Positions 33,859 through 43,835 of a stretch of 61,492 nt of DNA are shown one piece after another; within the stretch, counting starts at the first letter, position 1; each line of letters opens with the position of its first letter. This stretch comes from Marine Group I thaumarchaeote SCGC AAA799-D11. Its GTDB lineage: Archaea; Thermoproteota; Nitrososphaeria; Nitrososphaerales; Nitrosopumilaceae. The stretch is taken from positions 1 to 61,492 of the forward strand of contig JOSY01000010.1 of NCBI GenBank assembly GCA_000746765.1, written 5' to 3'. The translations under genes were made by a program, and so were the position numbers. Below the pieces are notes generated by a model that worked only from the letters and a program-made list of their open reading frames with translations, did not search any database and was not told where the DNA came from.

Positions 33859-35130
33859 ATGAACATTGTAGAGAAGATTCTTGCTCGTGCATCAGAAAAG
33901 TCTCAAGTTGCTCCTGATGATGTAGTTTTTGCAAAGGTCGACAAGGTAATGGTTCATGACGTTTCTGGACCTGGAGTTCTTAAGGTATTTGACAAATTAA
34001 AAAACAAAGGTGTTGATGTCAGCAAACTCTGGGACCCATCAAAGGTATGGGTGGCAGAAGATCACTTTGTCCCTTCTGCTGAAAAAGTATCTGCTGAAAA
34101 TATTGTAAAATTATCAAATTTCACAAAAAACTATGGAATTGAAAAACATTTCAAGTATGGAATGGGTCAGTATGGAATTTGCCATACACTATCTCATGAA
34201 GAGGCAATGGTAATGCCTGGTGATGTCTATGTTGGTGGTGACTCTCATACAAACACTACAGGTGCATTAGGTGCATTTGCATGTGGATTGGGTCATACTG
34301 ATATTGCATATGTTTTGCTTAATGGACAAATCTGGTTTAAGGTTCCAGAGACAGATTACTTCAAACTAAATGGAAAACTCCCCGATCATGTCATGGCAAA
34401 AGACTTGATCTTGAAAATTATTGGTGATATTGGAACTGATGGGGGAAACTACAGAACAATGCAATTTGGCGGTTCTGGAATTGACGAGATGTCAGTTGAA
34501 AGTAGATTGACTTTGTGTAACATGACAACTGAAGCTGGTGCAAAGAATGGAATTGTCGAAGCTGATCAAAAAGTTGTAGATTATCTTTCAAGTAGAGGTG
34601 CAACAAATGCTCAAGTGTTCAAAGGTGATGATGATGCACAATATGCAAATGTTTACGAGTATGAAGCATCTGAGATGGAACCTCTTGTAGCAAAACCATT
34701 TTCTCCTGAAAATGTTGCAGTAGTAAGAGAAGCGCCATCAGTAGAACTAGACAAGTCCTACATTGGCTCTTGTACTGGTGCAAAATATGAAGATCTAGAG
34801 GCTGCAGCAAAAATTCTCAAAGGAAAGACTGTAAAGATTAGAACAGAGGTTCTTCCAGCATCTATCTCAATTTACAAACGTGCAATGGAAAACGGATTAC
34901 TTACTATTTTCTTAGATGCTGGTGTTACTGTGGGTCCTCCAACATGTGGTGCTTGTTGTGGTGCTCACATGGGTGTATTGGCAAAAAATGAAATCTGTAT
35001 CAGCACTACCAACAGAAATTTCCCTGGAAGAATGGGTCATGTTGAATCTGAGACCTACCTTTCATCTCCCATGGTTGCAGCAGCTTCTGCGGTAACTGGA
35101 AAAATCACTGATCCGAGGGATTTGCAATGA
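33859..35130 (+). CDS. leuC: Aconitase-superfamily dehydratase, large subunit, archaeal type (copy 1)
   Basis: Large subunit of a 3-isopropylmalate/homoaconitate-type dehydratase (423 aa from ATG 33859; TTG 33853 possible). Fe-S ligands are in IGSCTGAKYEDL and PPTCGACCGAHMG; the HTLSHEEAMVMPGDVYVGGD and GGDSHTNTTGALGAFACGLG motifs bind substrate and cluster. The archaeal type is shorter than the copy at 35.6 kb. Overlaps its small subunit (ATGA). May act in leucine synthesis or on another hydroxy-diacid. Confidence 0.92.
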   Translation: MNIVEKILARASEKSQVAPDDVVFAKVDKVMVHDVSGPGVLKVFDKLKNKGVDVSKLWDPSKVWVAEDHFVPSAEKVSAENIVKLSNFTKNYGIEKHFKYGMGQYGICHTLSHEEAMVMPGDVYVGGDSHTNTTGALGAFACGLGHTDIAYVLLNGQIWFKVPETDYFKLNGKLPDHVMAKDLILKIIGDIGTDGGNYRTMQFGGSGIDEMSVESRLTLCNMTTEAGAKNGIVEADQKVVDYLSSRGATNAQVFKGDDDAQYANVYEYEASEMEPLVAKPFSPENVAVVREAPSVELDKSYIGSCTGAKYEDLEAAAKILKGKTVKIRTEVLPASISIYKRAMENGLLTIFLDAGVTVGPPTCGACCGAHMGVLAKNEICISTTNRNFPGRMGHVESETYLSSPMVAAASAVTGKITDPRDLQ

Positions 35131-35609
35131 AAGGAAATATCATAAAATACGAACGAGATAACATCGATACTGATGTAATTATTCCTGGACAATACCTCAA
35201 GGTTCATGATTATGCTGAACTTGCAACTCATGCAATGGAAGGACTAGATCCTGATTTTCATTCTAAAGTTAAGGAAGGTGATTTTATTTTATCTGGAAAG
35301 AATTTTGGTTGTGGTTCATCACGTGAACACGCCCCAATTGCGTTGTCTCATTCTGGTGTCAAAGCTGTATTAGCATTATCTTTTGCCAGAATCTTTTATA
35401 GAAATTCTGTTGATGGGGCATTTTTGTTACCAATTGAAATTGAAGAAGATGCATACAATGGAATTTCTGAAGGTGATGAGATTGATATTGATATTGGTAC
35501 AAACGAAATTAAGAACTTGACAAAAAACCAAACATACAAGATGAAACCATTTTCTGAAATTATTGGAAAAATAATTGAAGCTGGCGGACTCTTTAATTAC
35601 AAACCATAG
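35127..35609 (+). CDS. leuD: Aconitase-superfamily dehydratase, small subunit (copy 1)
   Basis: Swivel-domain subunit, 160 aa. Signatures: [37 protein letters not shown] and [22 protein letters not shown]-type loop differs from the later copy, so substrate preference may differ. Ends 8 bp before the second large-subunit gene, so all four genes probably share one mRNA. Confidence 0.92.
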   Translation: MKGNIIKYERDNIDTDVIIPGQYLKVHDYAELATHAMEGLDPDFHSKVKEGDFILSGKNFGCGSSREHAPIALSHSGVKAVLALSFARIFYRNSVDGAFLLPIEIEEDAYNGISEGDEIDIDIGTNEIKNLTKNQTYKMKPFSEIIGKIIEAGGLFNYKP

Positions 35610-35617
35610 GATTCAAA

Positions 35618-37033
35618 ATGGGAAAAACACTTTTTGAAAAAATTTGGGATGCACATGTTGTAGTTGGAAAAGAGTCTGGCCCTTCTCTAATTTACATTGA
35701 CAGACATCTAGTTCATGAAGTAACTTCTCCTCAGGCCTTTGATGGTCTTAGAATGAATAACAGAAAGGTTCGAAGACCCGATCTTACCATTGCTACAATG
35801 GATCATAATGTTCCAACCACTGATAGAGGACTACCAATTTTGGATCAAACATCCTCTATTCAAATTCAAACACTAGAAAAAAACTGCCAAGATTTTGGAA
35901 TCAAATTATTTGATATTAACAGCCCCAATCAGGGTATAGTACATGTCATTGGCCCGCAATTAGGAATCACCTTACCTGGTTCTACCATCGTTTGTGGTGA
36001 CAGTCATACATCAACTCATGGTGCATTTGGAGCACTTGCATTTGGAATTGGAACAAGTGAAGTAGAACATGTCTTGGCATCTCAGACTTTGTGGCTAGAA
36101 AAACCAAAACCATTTGAAATTAGAGTTGAAGGAAAGAGAAAGAATCCTCATGCGGTAACTGCCAAAGATATCGTGCTCTCGATAATCAAAAATATTGGAA
36201 CTGGTGGTGGTACTGGAACCGTAATAGAGTACCGTGGTGAGGGGATTGAAGATCTTTCCATGGAGCAAAGAATGACTGTCTGTAACATGTCAATTGAGGC
36301 TGGTGCTCGTGCTGGATTAATTGCCCCTGATGAAAAGACCTACGAGTATCTTAGAGGTAGACAATACACTCCAAAAAATTATGAATCTCTTGTAGAATAT
36401 TGGCAAGATAATCTAAAATCTGATGATGATGCCAAATTTGAAAAACAATTCACATTACACATTGATGATATTGCACCTCAAGTTAGTTGGGGAACAAATC
36501 CTGGAATGACATGTGATGTTACTGAAACAGTTCCAACTCCTGACGAATTTTCAAAAGGTGATTCCAATCAAAAGAAAGGTGCAGAAAAAGCACTTGATTA
36601 CATGGACCTTAAACCGGGAACTCCAATTGAAGAAATAAAAATTGACAGAGTATTCATTGGCTCTTGTACTAATGCAAGACTTGAAGATTTAATCGAAGCA
36701 TCTAAAATTATCAAAAGACAAAAAGTTTCTCCAGAAGTTCGTGCAATGGTGGTGCCTGGTTCTCAAATGGTAAAGAAACAAGCCGAAGAGATGGGCCTTG
36801 ATAAAATTTTCATTAATGCTAATTTTGAATGGAGAGAAGCTGGATGCAGCATGTGTCTTGGAATGAATCCAGACATCTTATCTCCTGGTGAGAGATGTGC
36901 AAGTACTTCAAACAGAAACTTTGAAGGGAGACAAGGTACTGGTGGACGAACTCATTTGGTTAGTCCTGTGATGGCAGCAGCTGCTGCAATTAACGGACAT
37001 TTTGTTGATGTAAGGACGATGGATTTGAGTTAG
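35618..37033 (+). CDS. leuC: 3-isopropylmalate dehydratase large subunit, bacterial type (copy 2)
   Basis: LeuC of 471 aa with the bacterial layout: [11 protein letters not shown] start, [20 protein letters not shown], cluster motifs [15 protein letters not shown] and [16 protein letters not shown], and [20 protein letters not shown]. Catalyses 2- to 3-isopropylmalate isomerisation in leucine synthesis. It follows the archaeal-type pair in the same operon; the bacterial type suggests an old transfer. Confidence 0.94.
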   Translation: MGKTLFEKIWDAHVVVGKESGPSLIYIDRHLVHEVTSPQAFDGLRMNNRKVRRPDLTIATMDHNVPTTDRGLPILDQTSSIQIQTLEKNCQDFGIKLFDINSPNQGIVHVIGPQLGITLPGSTIVCGDSHTSTHGAFGALAFGIGTSEVEHVLASQTLWLEKPKPFEIRVEGKRKNPHAVTAKDIVLSIIKNIGTGGGTGTVIEYRGEGIEDLSMEQRMTVCNMSIEAGARAGLIAPDEKTYEYLRGRQYTPKNYESLVEYWQDNLKSDDDAKFEKQFTLHIDDIAPQVSWGTNPGMTCDVTETVPTPDEFSKGDSNQKKGAEKALDYMDLKPGTPIEEIKIDRVFIGSCTNARLEDLIEASKIIKRQKVSPEVRAMVVPGSQMVKKQAEEMGLDKIFINANFEWREAGCSMCLGMNPDILSPGERCASTSNRNFEGRQGTGGRTHLVSPVMAAAAAINGHFVDVRTMDLS

Positions 37034-37034
37034 T

Positions 37035-37619
37035 ATGGAACCATTTAAGAAAACAACAAGCATTGTAACTCCGCTTGACAAAGTTAATGTTGATACTGAT
37101 CAAATTGTGCCAAAACAATTCCTAAAACTGGTTCAAAAGTCTGGTTTTGGCAAATTTTTGTTCTTTAACTGGAGATACGATGAAAATGAACACCCAAAAT
37201 CTGATTTTGTACTAAATGACTCAAAATATGATAATTCCAAAATTCTCGTTGCAGGCGATAATTTTGGATGTGGCTCAAGCAGGGAACATGCAGTCTGGGC
37301 ACTTCAAGACTATGGTTTTTCAGTAATTATCGCCCCTTCATTTGCTGATATCTTTTTTAGCAATTGCTTCAAAAATGGAATTTTACCAATCTCCTTGGAC
37401 CAAAGTATTGTAGAAAAACTACAACAAGAATCAGAACCAATTGAAGTTGATTTGGAAAACCAAATAATCAAAACTTCTTCAGATGAGATACCTTTTGAGA
37501 TTGATTCTCATAAAAAGAAAATTCTCTTAGAAGGACTAGATGATATTGCACAAACATATCAGTTTGAAGATAAGATTTCTGAATTTGAAAAACAGTCTAC
37601 AGTCCCATCTGTTTTATGA
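37035..37619 (+). CDS. leuD: 3-isopropylmalate dehydratase small subunit, bacterial type (copy 2)
   Basis: LeuD of 194 aa: [60 protein letters not shown] and IIAPSFADIFFSNCFKNGIL. Partner of the preceding LeuC. Its end overlaps the convergent nucleotidyltransferase by 23 bp. Confidence 0.94.
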   Translation: MEPFKKTTSIVTPLDKVNVDTDQIVPKQFLKLVQKSGFGKFLFFNWRYDENEHPKSDFVLNDSKYDNSKILVAGDNFGCGSSREHAVWALQDYGFSVIIAPSFADIFFSNCFKNGILPISLDQSIVEKLQQESEPIEVDLENQIIKTSSDEIPFEIDSHKKKILLEGLDDIAQTYQFEDKISEFEKQSTVPSVL

Positions 37620-38316
37620 TCTTTTTTACAGTTTTTTGATTTCTCTCTAGATATGAAGGAGATTCTACATCAATCCATTCATTGTCTCCAATATCAAAAG
37701 CACTAATCTTTCCTTCTTTTGATAGTTGTTGTAAGATATCAAAGGAGAGGTTGATCTCTTTTTGTTTTTTCTTTGCCTTTATTCTTTGAATGATGTCTTT
37801 TCCAAGCATATAGATTCCTAAACACTCAGACAATTGTAATTTCATTACTGGTTTTTCTTTGAATTCTGTGATTATTCCATCTTTTACTACTGCAAAACCT
37901 GTCTCTTCTTTTCTTTTTGTTCTAGTTGCAATGCATGCAGAACTTTTCTTTTTTGTAAATACCTGTTTCATTTTTTTGAGATCTATCGCACACAAATTAT
38001 CTACAAACCATAAAACAAATTCAGATTCTCCTTTGAGTTTCTTCTCAATATGCAACAAGTCTCCTCCAGTTCCACTTTGAGAGTCTTGGACAAAGGAGAT
38101 GTTTTTTTGATTTCCGTAATAGTTTTTGATTTGGCCCCCGAGACCATCAAAATCAGAAATTATGATAATCTCTTTTATGAAACTGAATTTCTGAAGGTAT
38201 CTTATCACATAATCAATGACTGGCCTTCCATTAATTGGAGTCATTGCTTTTGGGAAAAATTCTGTATACGGCTTACCTCGTGTACCTTTGCCGCCGGCTA
38301 AAATTATTGCCTTCAC
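37597..38316 (-). CDS. Nucleotidyltransferase (sugar-nucleotide pyrophosphorylase-like)
   Basis: A 239-aa protein with the GT-A nucleotidyltransferase start MKAIILAGGKGTRGKPYTEF, FPKAMTPINGRPVIDYVI, an active-site Asp in LWFVDNLCAIDL and the GFAVVKDGIITEFKEKP motif. It would make an NDP-sugar for glycans. It follows rps9 by 3 bp in the rpoD operon, an unusual place for such a gene. The exact sugar cannot be deduced. Confidence 0.88.
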   Translation of the reverse strand: MKAIILAGGKGTRGKPYTEFFPKAMTPINGRPVIDYVIRYLQKFSFIKEIIIISDFDGLGGQIKNYYGNQKNISFVQDSQSGTGGDLLHIEKKLKGESEFVLWFVDNLCAIDLKKMKQVFTKKKSSACIATRTKRKEETGFAVVKDGIITEFKEKPVMKLQLSECLGIYMLGKDIIQRIKAKKKQKEINLSFDILQQLSKEGKISAFDIGDNEWIDVESPSYLERNQKTVKKIIKQMGL

Positions 38317-38319
38317 AGT

Positions 38320-38769
38320 CTAACGGTATGATTTTTGCTTTCTTCTTCTTGCACCAGGTCCGCCAAACTTCTTTGGCTCTTTTCTTCTGGCATCTCCGCT
38401 GATTAGATATTTGTCATAATCTGTGATTCTTTTTCTAAGGTCTTCTCTGGTTGATTTTGGGAATGGGTGATCTTTTGGATCTTTCTTTGATTTAGTCCAA
38501 CCAGTTAGTGCTCTGGAGATTGCAGTTGCAACAGCACTTGCTTGTCCCATGAATCCGCCACCTCTTACTCTAACAGAGATGTCGATTTTATCTCTCAAAT
38601 CACCTGTAATTTCTAATGGTGCTAAAATCACTTCACGTGCAGTCTCTTGTGGAATCATTTCAACTGGTACGTTGTTAATTCTAACTTTACCTTGTCCTTT
38701 AGTAATGTAAACATGTGCACTAGATGTCTTTCTAGTTGCAAAATAGATTTCAGTTTTTGGTGTTGTCAT
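38320..38769 (-). CDS. rps9: Ribosomal protein uS9
   Basis: Small-subunit protein whose C-terminal tail contacts the P-site tRNA. Motifs: ATRKTSSAHVYITKGQGKVR, VRGGGFMGQASAVATAISRA and the basic end (GPGARRRKQKSYR). 149 aa. Its start overlaps rpl13 by 4 bp. Confidence 0.95.
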   Translation of the reverse strand: MTTPKTEIYFATRKTSSAHVYITKGQGKVRINNVPVEMIPQETAREVILAPLEITGDLRDKIDISVRVRGGGFMGQASAVATAISRALTGWTKSKKDPKDHPFPKSTREDLRKRITDYDKYLISGDARRKEPKKFGGPGARRRKQKSYR

Positions 38770-39230
38770 TCAGTCCACCCTATAACTCTGCACAATTCTC
38801 CCATTGTGGTATAGTTTGATGCAGATTTTTTAATTTTTGCTTTCTCAAATTGAATCTTCTCAAGTGACTTTAGTTCTTTTGGAGAACCAATGTATGCTCT
38901 TAATCTTTTGTGTGCAGAAACACCTGATGGTTTCTTCTCATATGGTAACATTCCACGAATCATCTTTGTGATGATTGTATCAGGTCTTCTGTAGTGTACA
39001 GGTCCGTGTTTTGGATTAATGATACTGTTAATTTCTAAAAATGCTCTGTACTCTTTAATCAAGTTTGATCTAGTTCCACTGTACATGATTTTCTCACAGT
39101 TTACAAGTGAAACCCTGTGTCCTTGTTTTAGTAATTTAGCAACATTTGATGATAGTCTACCTGCAATATGATCTGTTGCATCTACAACAATTGGTCTGTC
39201 GGTTCTAACGACTGTCTCTTGACTAGCCAA
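38766..39230 (-). CDS. rpl13: Ribosomal protein uL13
   Basis: Large-subunit protein: VDATDHIAGRLSSNVAKLLK, then HGPVHYRRPDTIITKMIRGM and MLPYEKKPSGVSAHKRLRAY. 154 aa, TTG start, overlapping rpl18e by 8 bp. Standard rpoD-rpl18e-rpl13-rps9 order. Confidence 0.95.
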   Translation of the reverse strand: MASQETVVRTDRPIVVDATDHIAGRLSSNVAKLLKQGHRVSLVNCEKIMYSGTRSNLIKEYRAFLEINSIINPKHGPVHYRRPDTIITKMIRGMLPYEKKPSGVSAHKRLRAYIGSPKELKSLEKIQFEKAKIKKSASNYTTMGELCRVIGWTE

Positions 39231-39570
39231 GTAATACTACTCCTTTTCCAGTTGGGTTTTGCTCAATTAGCTCTGAATAACTGATCAGTTTTCCGCCATT
39301 CTCAAGAATTTTAGAAGCTGCAGAATTTGAAATTGAAAATGAACATAATGTGATTTTATGAGGTACATTGCCTGTTCCGAGAACCTTGCCTGGAAATACG
39401 ACAGTATCGTTTTCTTTAGTTAGTTTTGCAATTTTATTCAAGTTGATGTCTCTTCTAGCAACTGATGGCTTTAGTGCATATTCAGCTAGTTTTGCCCAAA
39501 TTGGAGCATCATTCTTAGTTGATGCTGACTTTAGATCCTTTGCCATGCGTATAACTACTTGATTAGTCAT
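39223..39570 (-). CDS. rpl18e: Ribosomal protein eL18
   Basis: Archaeal/eukaryotic L18e (115 aa), recognised by DAPIWAKLAEYALKPSVARR and VVFPGKVLGTGNVPHKITLC. ATG 39570 fits a TATA-like GTTATATTT about 27-32 nt upstream on this strand; ATG at the later MAKDLKS is possible. Confidence 0.93.
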   Translation of the reverse strand: MTNQVVIRMAKDLKSASTKNDAPIWAKLAEYALKPSVARRDINLNKIAKLTKENDTVVFPGKVLGTGNVPHKITLCSFSISNSAASKILENGGKLISYSELIEQNPTGKGVVLLG

Positions 39571-39613
39571 GTGAATAATGCGGTTTAAAACCCAAATATA
39601 ACGTATATGCTTT

Positions 39614-40279
39614 CTATTCGCTGATTTGGTCTATTGTATCTTTGAATTCCGCCAATCTGTGACCTACTTCTTCTACTCCTGATAAAATAATCTGTTCAGG
39701 ATTAAGTGCACCAGTTGATTCTACAGTAAGAATTCTCTCATCATCCTTGTCTGTCTCAGTTAACATTGAGATGTTTGCAGAGTTCCATTTTGCATGTTCT
39801 GTACCACGTCCAAGTCTTGCATAGCACTCAACTTTGATTCTTTGACCTGGTGCAAGTTCTACAATTGGAATTTTATCTGATATTGGGGATATTGAATCGT
39901 CTTCAGAGGATAGTTCGTTTGATAGAACTGTTCTTGTAACATCTGAATCTCCAGAATCTAAAACTAACATTACTTTACAGTTTGAACACCCTGTTTCACT
40001 TTGACAATCACATTTTGATGGTTCATTGAATCTACTCAAGTCTGTTTTGAGTGGTATAAGCCCTAGTCTGTGTGCTAAACCTTCATCTGGTAATACTGAA
40101 GTGTTTTCAATAATGTCAACTGTATCAATTGCAAAGACTGGGACTCCATTAAGGCAAACACGTCTAAGGGCATTTGCATATTGTAATGGTACGCCTTTTA
40201 GCTTTAAAGCTATTTTTTGATTATCTTTGCTAATTACTTCTAAGGATGACAAATCTTGATGAAAATCTTCAAAGTCCAC
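39614..40279 (-). CDS. rpoD: RNA polymerase subunit D (Rpb3/alpha homologue)
   Basis: Assembly subunit of archaeal RNA polymerase (221 aa), which pairs with subunit L. The alpha-motif is at residues 25-75 (LKLKGVPLQYANALRRVCLN, DEGLAHRLGLIPLKTD). A four-Cys loop follows (Cys90, 92, 98, 101: CDCQSETGCSNC), similar to the zinc loop of eukaryotic Rpb3. The cysteines of the later Fe-S domain found in some archaeal D subunits are absent, only one Cys (ECYAR) remaining. Heads its operon. Confidence 0.94.
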   Translation of the reverse strand: MDFEDFHQDLSSLEVISKDNQKIALKLKGVPLQYANALRRVCLNGVPVFAIDTVDIIENTSVLPDEGLAHRLGLIPLKTDLSRFNEPSKCDCQSETGCSNCKVMLVLDSGDSDVTRTVLSNELSSEDDSISPISDKIPIVELAPGQRIKVECYARLGRGTEHAKWNSANISMLTETDKDDERILTVESTGALNPEQIILSGVEEVGHRLAEFKDTIDQISE

Positions 40280-40366
40280 ATAAAAATCTAGCTAGTTTTA
40301 TGTGTGGATTCCACTTTTTTGAATTCTGGAAGATATGCTTAAGTCCGTATTTTTTCTAGAAAACCC

Positions 40367-40729
40367 ATGGATTTTGAAAAACTGTATACTGATATTTTGA
40401 ATCTTAATTCTTCAATTAGATATGCAGCAATCCAAAATAACACTGGTGTCAAGATTGCCGGTGGTTTTAGATCAGAAATTACTCCTATTCTGAGTGATGA
40501 GGAATTGCAGATGATGCACTACTATGCATCCCAAAGATGGCAGACTAGAAAAAACATTGAACACAAAATTGGCCCTGCAAAATATGCCCTATCTGAATAT
40601 GACAAAATTAAACGAATTACATTTCCAGTTGATGAAAAACATCTTTTAATGATCACAACTGACATCAACTCTGATCATAGTACTATGATACAACAAATTC
40701 TTGAACTGATTAAAGATTCAAAAACATGA
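40367..40729 (+). CDS. DUF6659-like roadblock-type small protein, 120 aa
   Basis: Alpha/beta protein of a family common in thaumarchaea: IRYAAIQNNTGVKIAGGFRS forms a beta-hairpin, then a helix with RWQTRKNIEHKIG and strands YDKIKRITFPVDEKHLLMIT. A paralogue lies at 59749-60114 with the same plan. The profilin/roadblock-like form suggests a scaffold or sensor. ATG 40367 is about 31 nt after CTTAAGT, so leaderless. Convergent with the kinase. Confidence 0.78.
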   Translation: MDFEKLYTDILNLNSSIRYAAIQNNTGVKIAGGFRSEITPILSDEELQMMHYYASQRWQTRKNIEHKIGPAKYALSEYDKIKRITFPVDEKHLLMITTDINSDHSTMIQQILELIKDSKT

Positions 40730-42363
40730 TTATTTTTTTGGTAGTGTGATATTGAATCTAGTTGGGTGTGCATGAGCAGAAATACTTCCACCATGATTTT
40801 CAATAATCTGCTTGCAACTTACTAATCCTAAACCAGTTCCAGCTTGTTTGGTTGTAATTAATGGCTCAAAAATCACTGATACTTGAGAATTCTGTAACTT
40901 GTCTGCAGAATCTTCAAATGTTATGTTAATTGAATTAGGTTTCTCATCTAACCCTATTGTGATACTTCCCTTCTCGTTTTCTATTGCCTGAATTTCATTT
41001 ATGATTATATTTCTAAACGCTATTTGTAACTGGTATGGATCTCCAATAAATCCTACATCTTTTCCATTTATGCCAACTTTGATATTTTCTGGAATTTTTA
41101 CTGATTCTATACTTTCATTGATGCACGACATTATGCTGATTCTTTCCTTGACTATTTTTCCTGCTCTAATAAAATCAAGTACGTCATCTACTTGGTGAGA
41201 AATTCTATCTACATTTTTAGAAATAACATGCAATTTATCACTAATACTTTTTTTAGATTCTATTTCTTTTTCTTTTTTCAACAGTTCTGTACTCATTTTT
41301 ATGTTTGATAATGGATTTCTAATGTCGTGTGATAGCCTACTAGCGAGTTCCCTTACTAGTGCAATTTTTTCTTTCTTTATCATTATTTGTGATAGTTGAA
41401 TATTTTTTGAAAACAGCAATAATATGTAAAATAATAACCCACTCATACCATATCCTATGATTGGAATTTCTGGCACTAGATTCGATTCGTATTCTGGTAC
41501 AACCCCCTCAAATCGAATAATCCATTTTTTTCCTGCAAATTCAATTTCATTATTGTTTGAAAAAATTTTATTTTTTTCAAATACTTTGATTTCGTTAGAA
41601 TCAAAAAATAGGTTTTCAGAAACTTGAGTTTCATCAAAAATTTTAGTTTCTATGTGAACAAAAAATTCATTTTGTAATGTGCCTTCAATAAAGTCATTCA
41701 TTCTAAAAACTGCATACACAAATCCCATAAATTCCCCAAAATCTGGACTTTTCTCATCATGAGAGTTATAGACTGGCATGATCATCAAAAAACCATTTTG
41801 CACGTCTTCATCTGTCTCCTGAACTAGTGTTATTTTTCCAGTAAGTGCAATTTTCCAGTTTCAATGGAGTAATCTACGGCACTACTTCTTGTTTGCTCTG
41901 AATAAACATCAAATCCTATTGCTTCTTTGTTTCTTTCATCCTCTGGCATCAGAAAAACGACTGGAAAATATTGGCTTCTTTGTCCTTCTGGATGAATCTC
42001 CCGTGATCCTGACTCTTGCAATTTTTTATTGATTTCATTTTTTTTGTCTTCGTTTGACACATTTTCTATGTATCCTATACCTTGATTGTCTGGAAATCTT
42101 TGATTGATGTTTTGTAAATTGTAAAAATTGTAAAACTCATGCGGTTCAACAATTTCGGATGTTGCAAAGAGTCCATGAAAACCCATCAAAACTTGTTCAT
42201 GTGTTTTTAATTTTTCCAAAATTTGTTTTGTCATACCATTTGTTATGAATTCAAACTCTGTTTCTTGCAATTTTTTTTCCTGTTCTAAAAAGTCCAGCCA
42301 TATTACTGTAGTAAAAATTAGAGAAACTCCTAATACAATCCATGCATAATGCCCCCATTTCAT
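40730..42363 (-). pseudogene. CHASE-domain sensor histidine kinase, split by a 1-nt frameshift
   Basis: The 5' part (from ATG 42363) encodes an N-terminal membrane helix (YAWIVLGVSLIFTTVIWLDF) and a CHASE sensor domain (FHGLFATSEIVEPHEFYNFY, NQRFPDNQGIGYIENVSNED). It stops at about 41830. The next frame continues the CHASE domain (ITLVQETDEDVQNGFLMIMP), a second membrane helix, the H-box (RLSHDIRNPLSNIK), N-box and G-boxes (GTGLGLVSCKQII). Adding one A to the A4 run at 41851-41854 (coding strand) joins them as TGKIALTGKITLVQE. It is a recent pseudogene, a sequencing error or a slippage site. Intact length would be about 545 aa. Confidence 0.85.
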
Positions 42364-42468
42364 ATGGTTTTTTTCCTATAGTATGATTTAAAAAAACCTC
42401 AAATGACGAATTTTTGTTTTGAGGCTAGAGGTTGAGATAAATACTGAATTATCATACACTTATCAGAA

Positions 42469-43155
42469 ATGGCCGATGTAACAGTTGCAAGATTCTCTTT
42501 TGAAGGAGAGAAGTTTGAGATATTGGTAAAACCTGATCCCGCACTAGAGTACAAGTTGGGAAAGAAAAAAGATATTTCAGCAATTTTGGTTTCAGATGAT
42601 ATCTATACTGATTCAGGAAAAGGCACAAAACCTTCAACTGAAAAACTACTCAAAGCTTTCAAAACTGAAGATCAAACTGAGATTGCTCGAATAATTATGC
42701 AAAAAGGTGATCTTAATCTTACAACTGATCAAAGACGAAAAATGATTGATGACAAGAAAAAACAGATTGTTGAATATATTGCAAAGACCTACGTCGATCC
42801 TAAAACTCACTTGCCTCACCCACCTTTGAGAGTTGAGCAAGCAATGAAAGATGGAAGAGTTTCAGTTGATCCACAAAAAAGTGTAGAAGAACAAGTAAAA
42901 GATATTGTAGATAAACTCCGTTCAATAATTGCTCTAAAATCAGAAAATTTGCAATTGGAGATTGTAGTCCCTGCACAATATGCTTCACAATCCTATGCTG
43001 TTCTAAAATCAGTAGGTTCTCTGAAAAAAGAAGAATGGCAAAATAATGGTTCTCTAAAAGCAATACTTGAAATACCCGCTGCAGCAAGGCCAAACGTGAT
43101 AGACAGATTAGGTTCTATAACCAAAGGTTCTGCTTCAGTTGAGGTAATGCAATAA
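42469..43155 (+). CDS. sdo1: Ribosome maturation protein SBDS (Sdo1)
   Basis: Releases the anti-association factor aIF6 in late 60S-type subunit maturation. The three domains are visible: N-terminal FYSH domain (ARFSFEGEKFEILVKPDPAL), central three-helix bundle (LTTDQRRKMIDDKKKQIVEY) and ferredoxin-like C-terminus. 228 aa. It heads the exosome superoperon and overlaps rrp4 by 1 bp. Confidence 0.95.
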   Translation: MADVTVARFSFEGEKFEILVKPDPALEYKLGKKKDISAILVSDDIYTDSGKGTKPSTEKLLKAFKTEDQTEIARIIMQKGDLNLTTDQRRKMIDDKKKQIVEYIAKTYVDPKTHLPHPPLRVEQAMKDGRVSVDPQKSVEEQVKDIVDKLRSIIALKSENLQLEIVVPAQYASQSYAVLKSVGSLKKEEWQNNGSLKAILEIPAAARPNVIDRLGSITKGSASVEVMQ

Positions 43156-43835
43156 TGGCAGATAAGAGAAAATACGTTATTCCCGGCGATGTTGTAACCA
43201 CAGGACCTTTCAGACCTGAACAAAATACAGTACTTGAAGGAAACAAAATAATTTCTACTACTATTGGTATTTCTGAAATTTATGATGACTCTGTTCGTGT
43301 AATCCCATTAACTGGAAAGTATATTCCAAAAATCAATGATCTTGTAATTGGCAAAGTCAATTCTCATACATCTTTGTCTTGGGAATTAGATATCAATTCA
43401 TGCTATGTTGGATTTTTGCCAGCACAAGATGTCTTTGGACGTGACTTTTCTGCTCATGCAGATGAACTTGCAACCAAATTAAAAACAGGAGATCTTGTTG
43501 CTGCAAGAATTGCAAACTTTGATAGAACAAGAGACCCACTAGTTTCAATTTCTGATAGAGACTTGGGAAAGATTGATTCTGGAGTTTTGATGGAAATCTC
43601 TCCAAGCAAAGTCCCACGCCTGATTGGAAAGAAAGGTAGTATGATCCAGATGATTGAAGAGGCTACTGACGCTGCAGTTACAATTGGTCAAAACGGATGG
43701 GTTGTAGTTTCATGTGAATCCCCAGAGGGATTATTAAAGGCTAAAAAAGCAATTCAAATGGTAAATGAGCAAGCACACGTTGCAAATTTGACTGATCAAG
43801 TGAAAGAAATGTTAGATAAAAAAGGTGAATCATAA
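43155..43835 (+). CDS. rrp4: Exosome RNA-binding subunit Rrp4
   Basis: Cap subunit of the archaeal exosome. It has an N-terminal strand domain, an S1 domain (KINDLVIGKVNSHTSLSWEL) and a KH domain (VPRLIGKKGSMIQMIEEATD with IGKKGS for the GxxG loop). 226 aa. Its last base overlaps rrp41. Confidence 0.95.
   Translation: MADKRKYVIPGDVVTTGPFRPEQNTVLEGNKIISTTIGISEIYDDSVRVIPLTGKYIPKINDLVIGKVNSHTSLSWELDINSCYVGFLPAQDVFGRDFSAHADELATKLKTGDLVAARIANFDRTRDPLVSISDRDLGKIDSGVLMEISPSKVPRLIGKKGSMIQMIEEATDAAVTIGQNGWVVVSCESPEGLLKAKKAIQMVNEQAHVANLTDQVKEMLDKKGES

Noticed and set aside
40730-41803. Kinase part as an independent gene starting at ATG 41803
   Set aside because: The frame stays open upstream and encodes the missing end of the CHASE domain, so it is the 3' part of a split gene.
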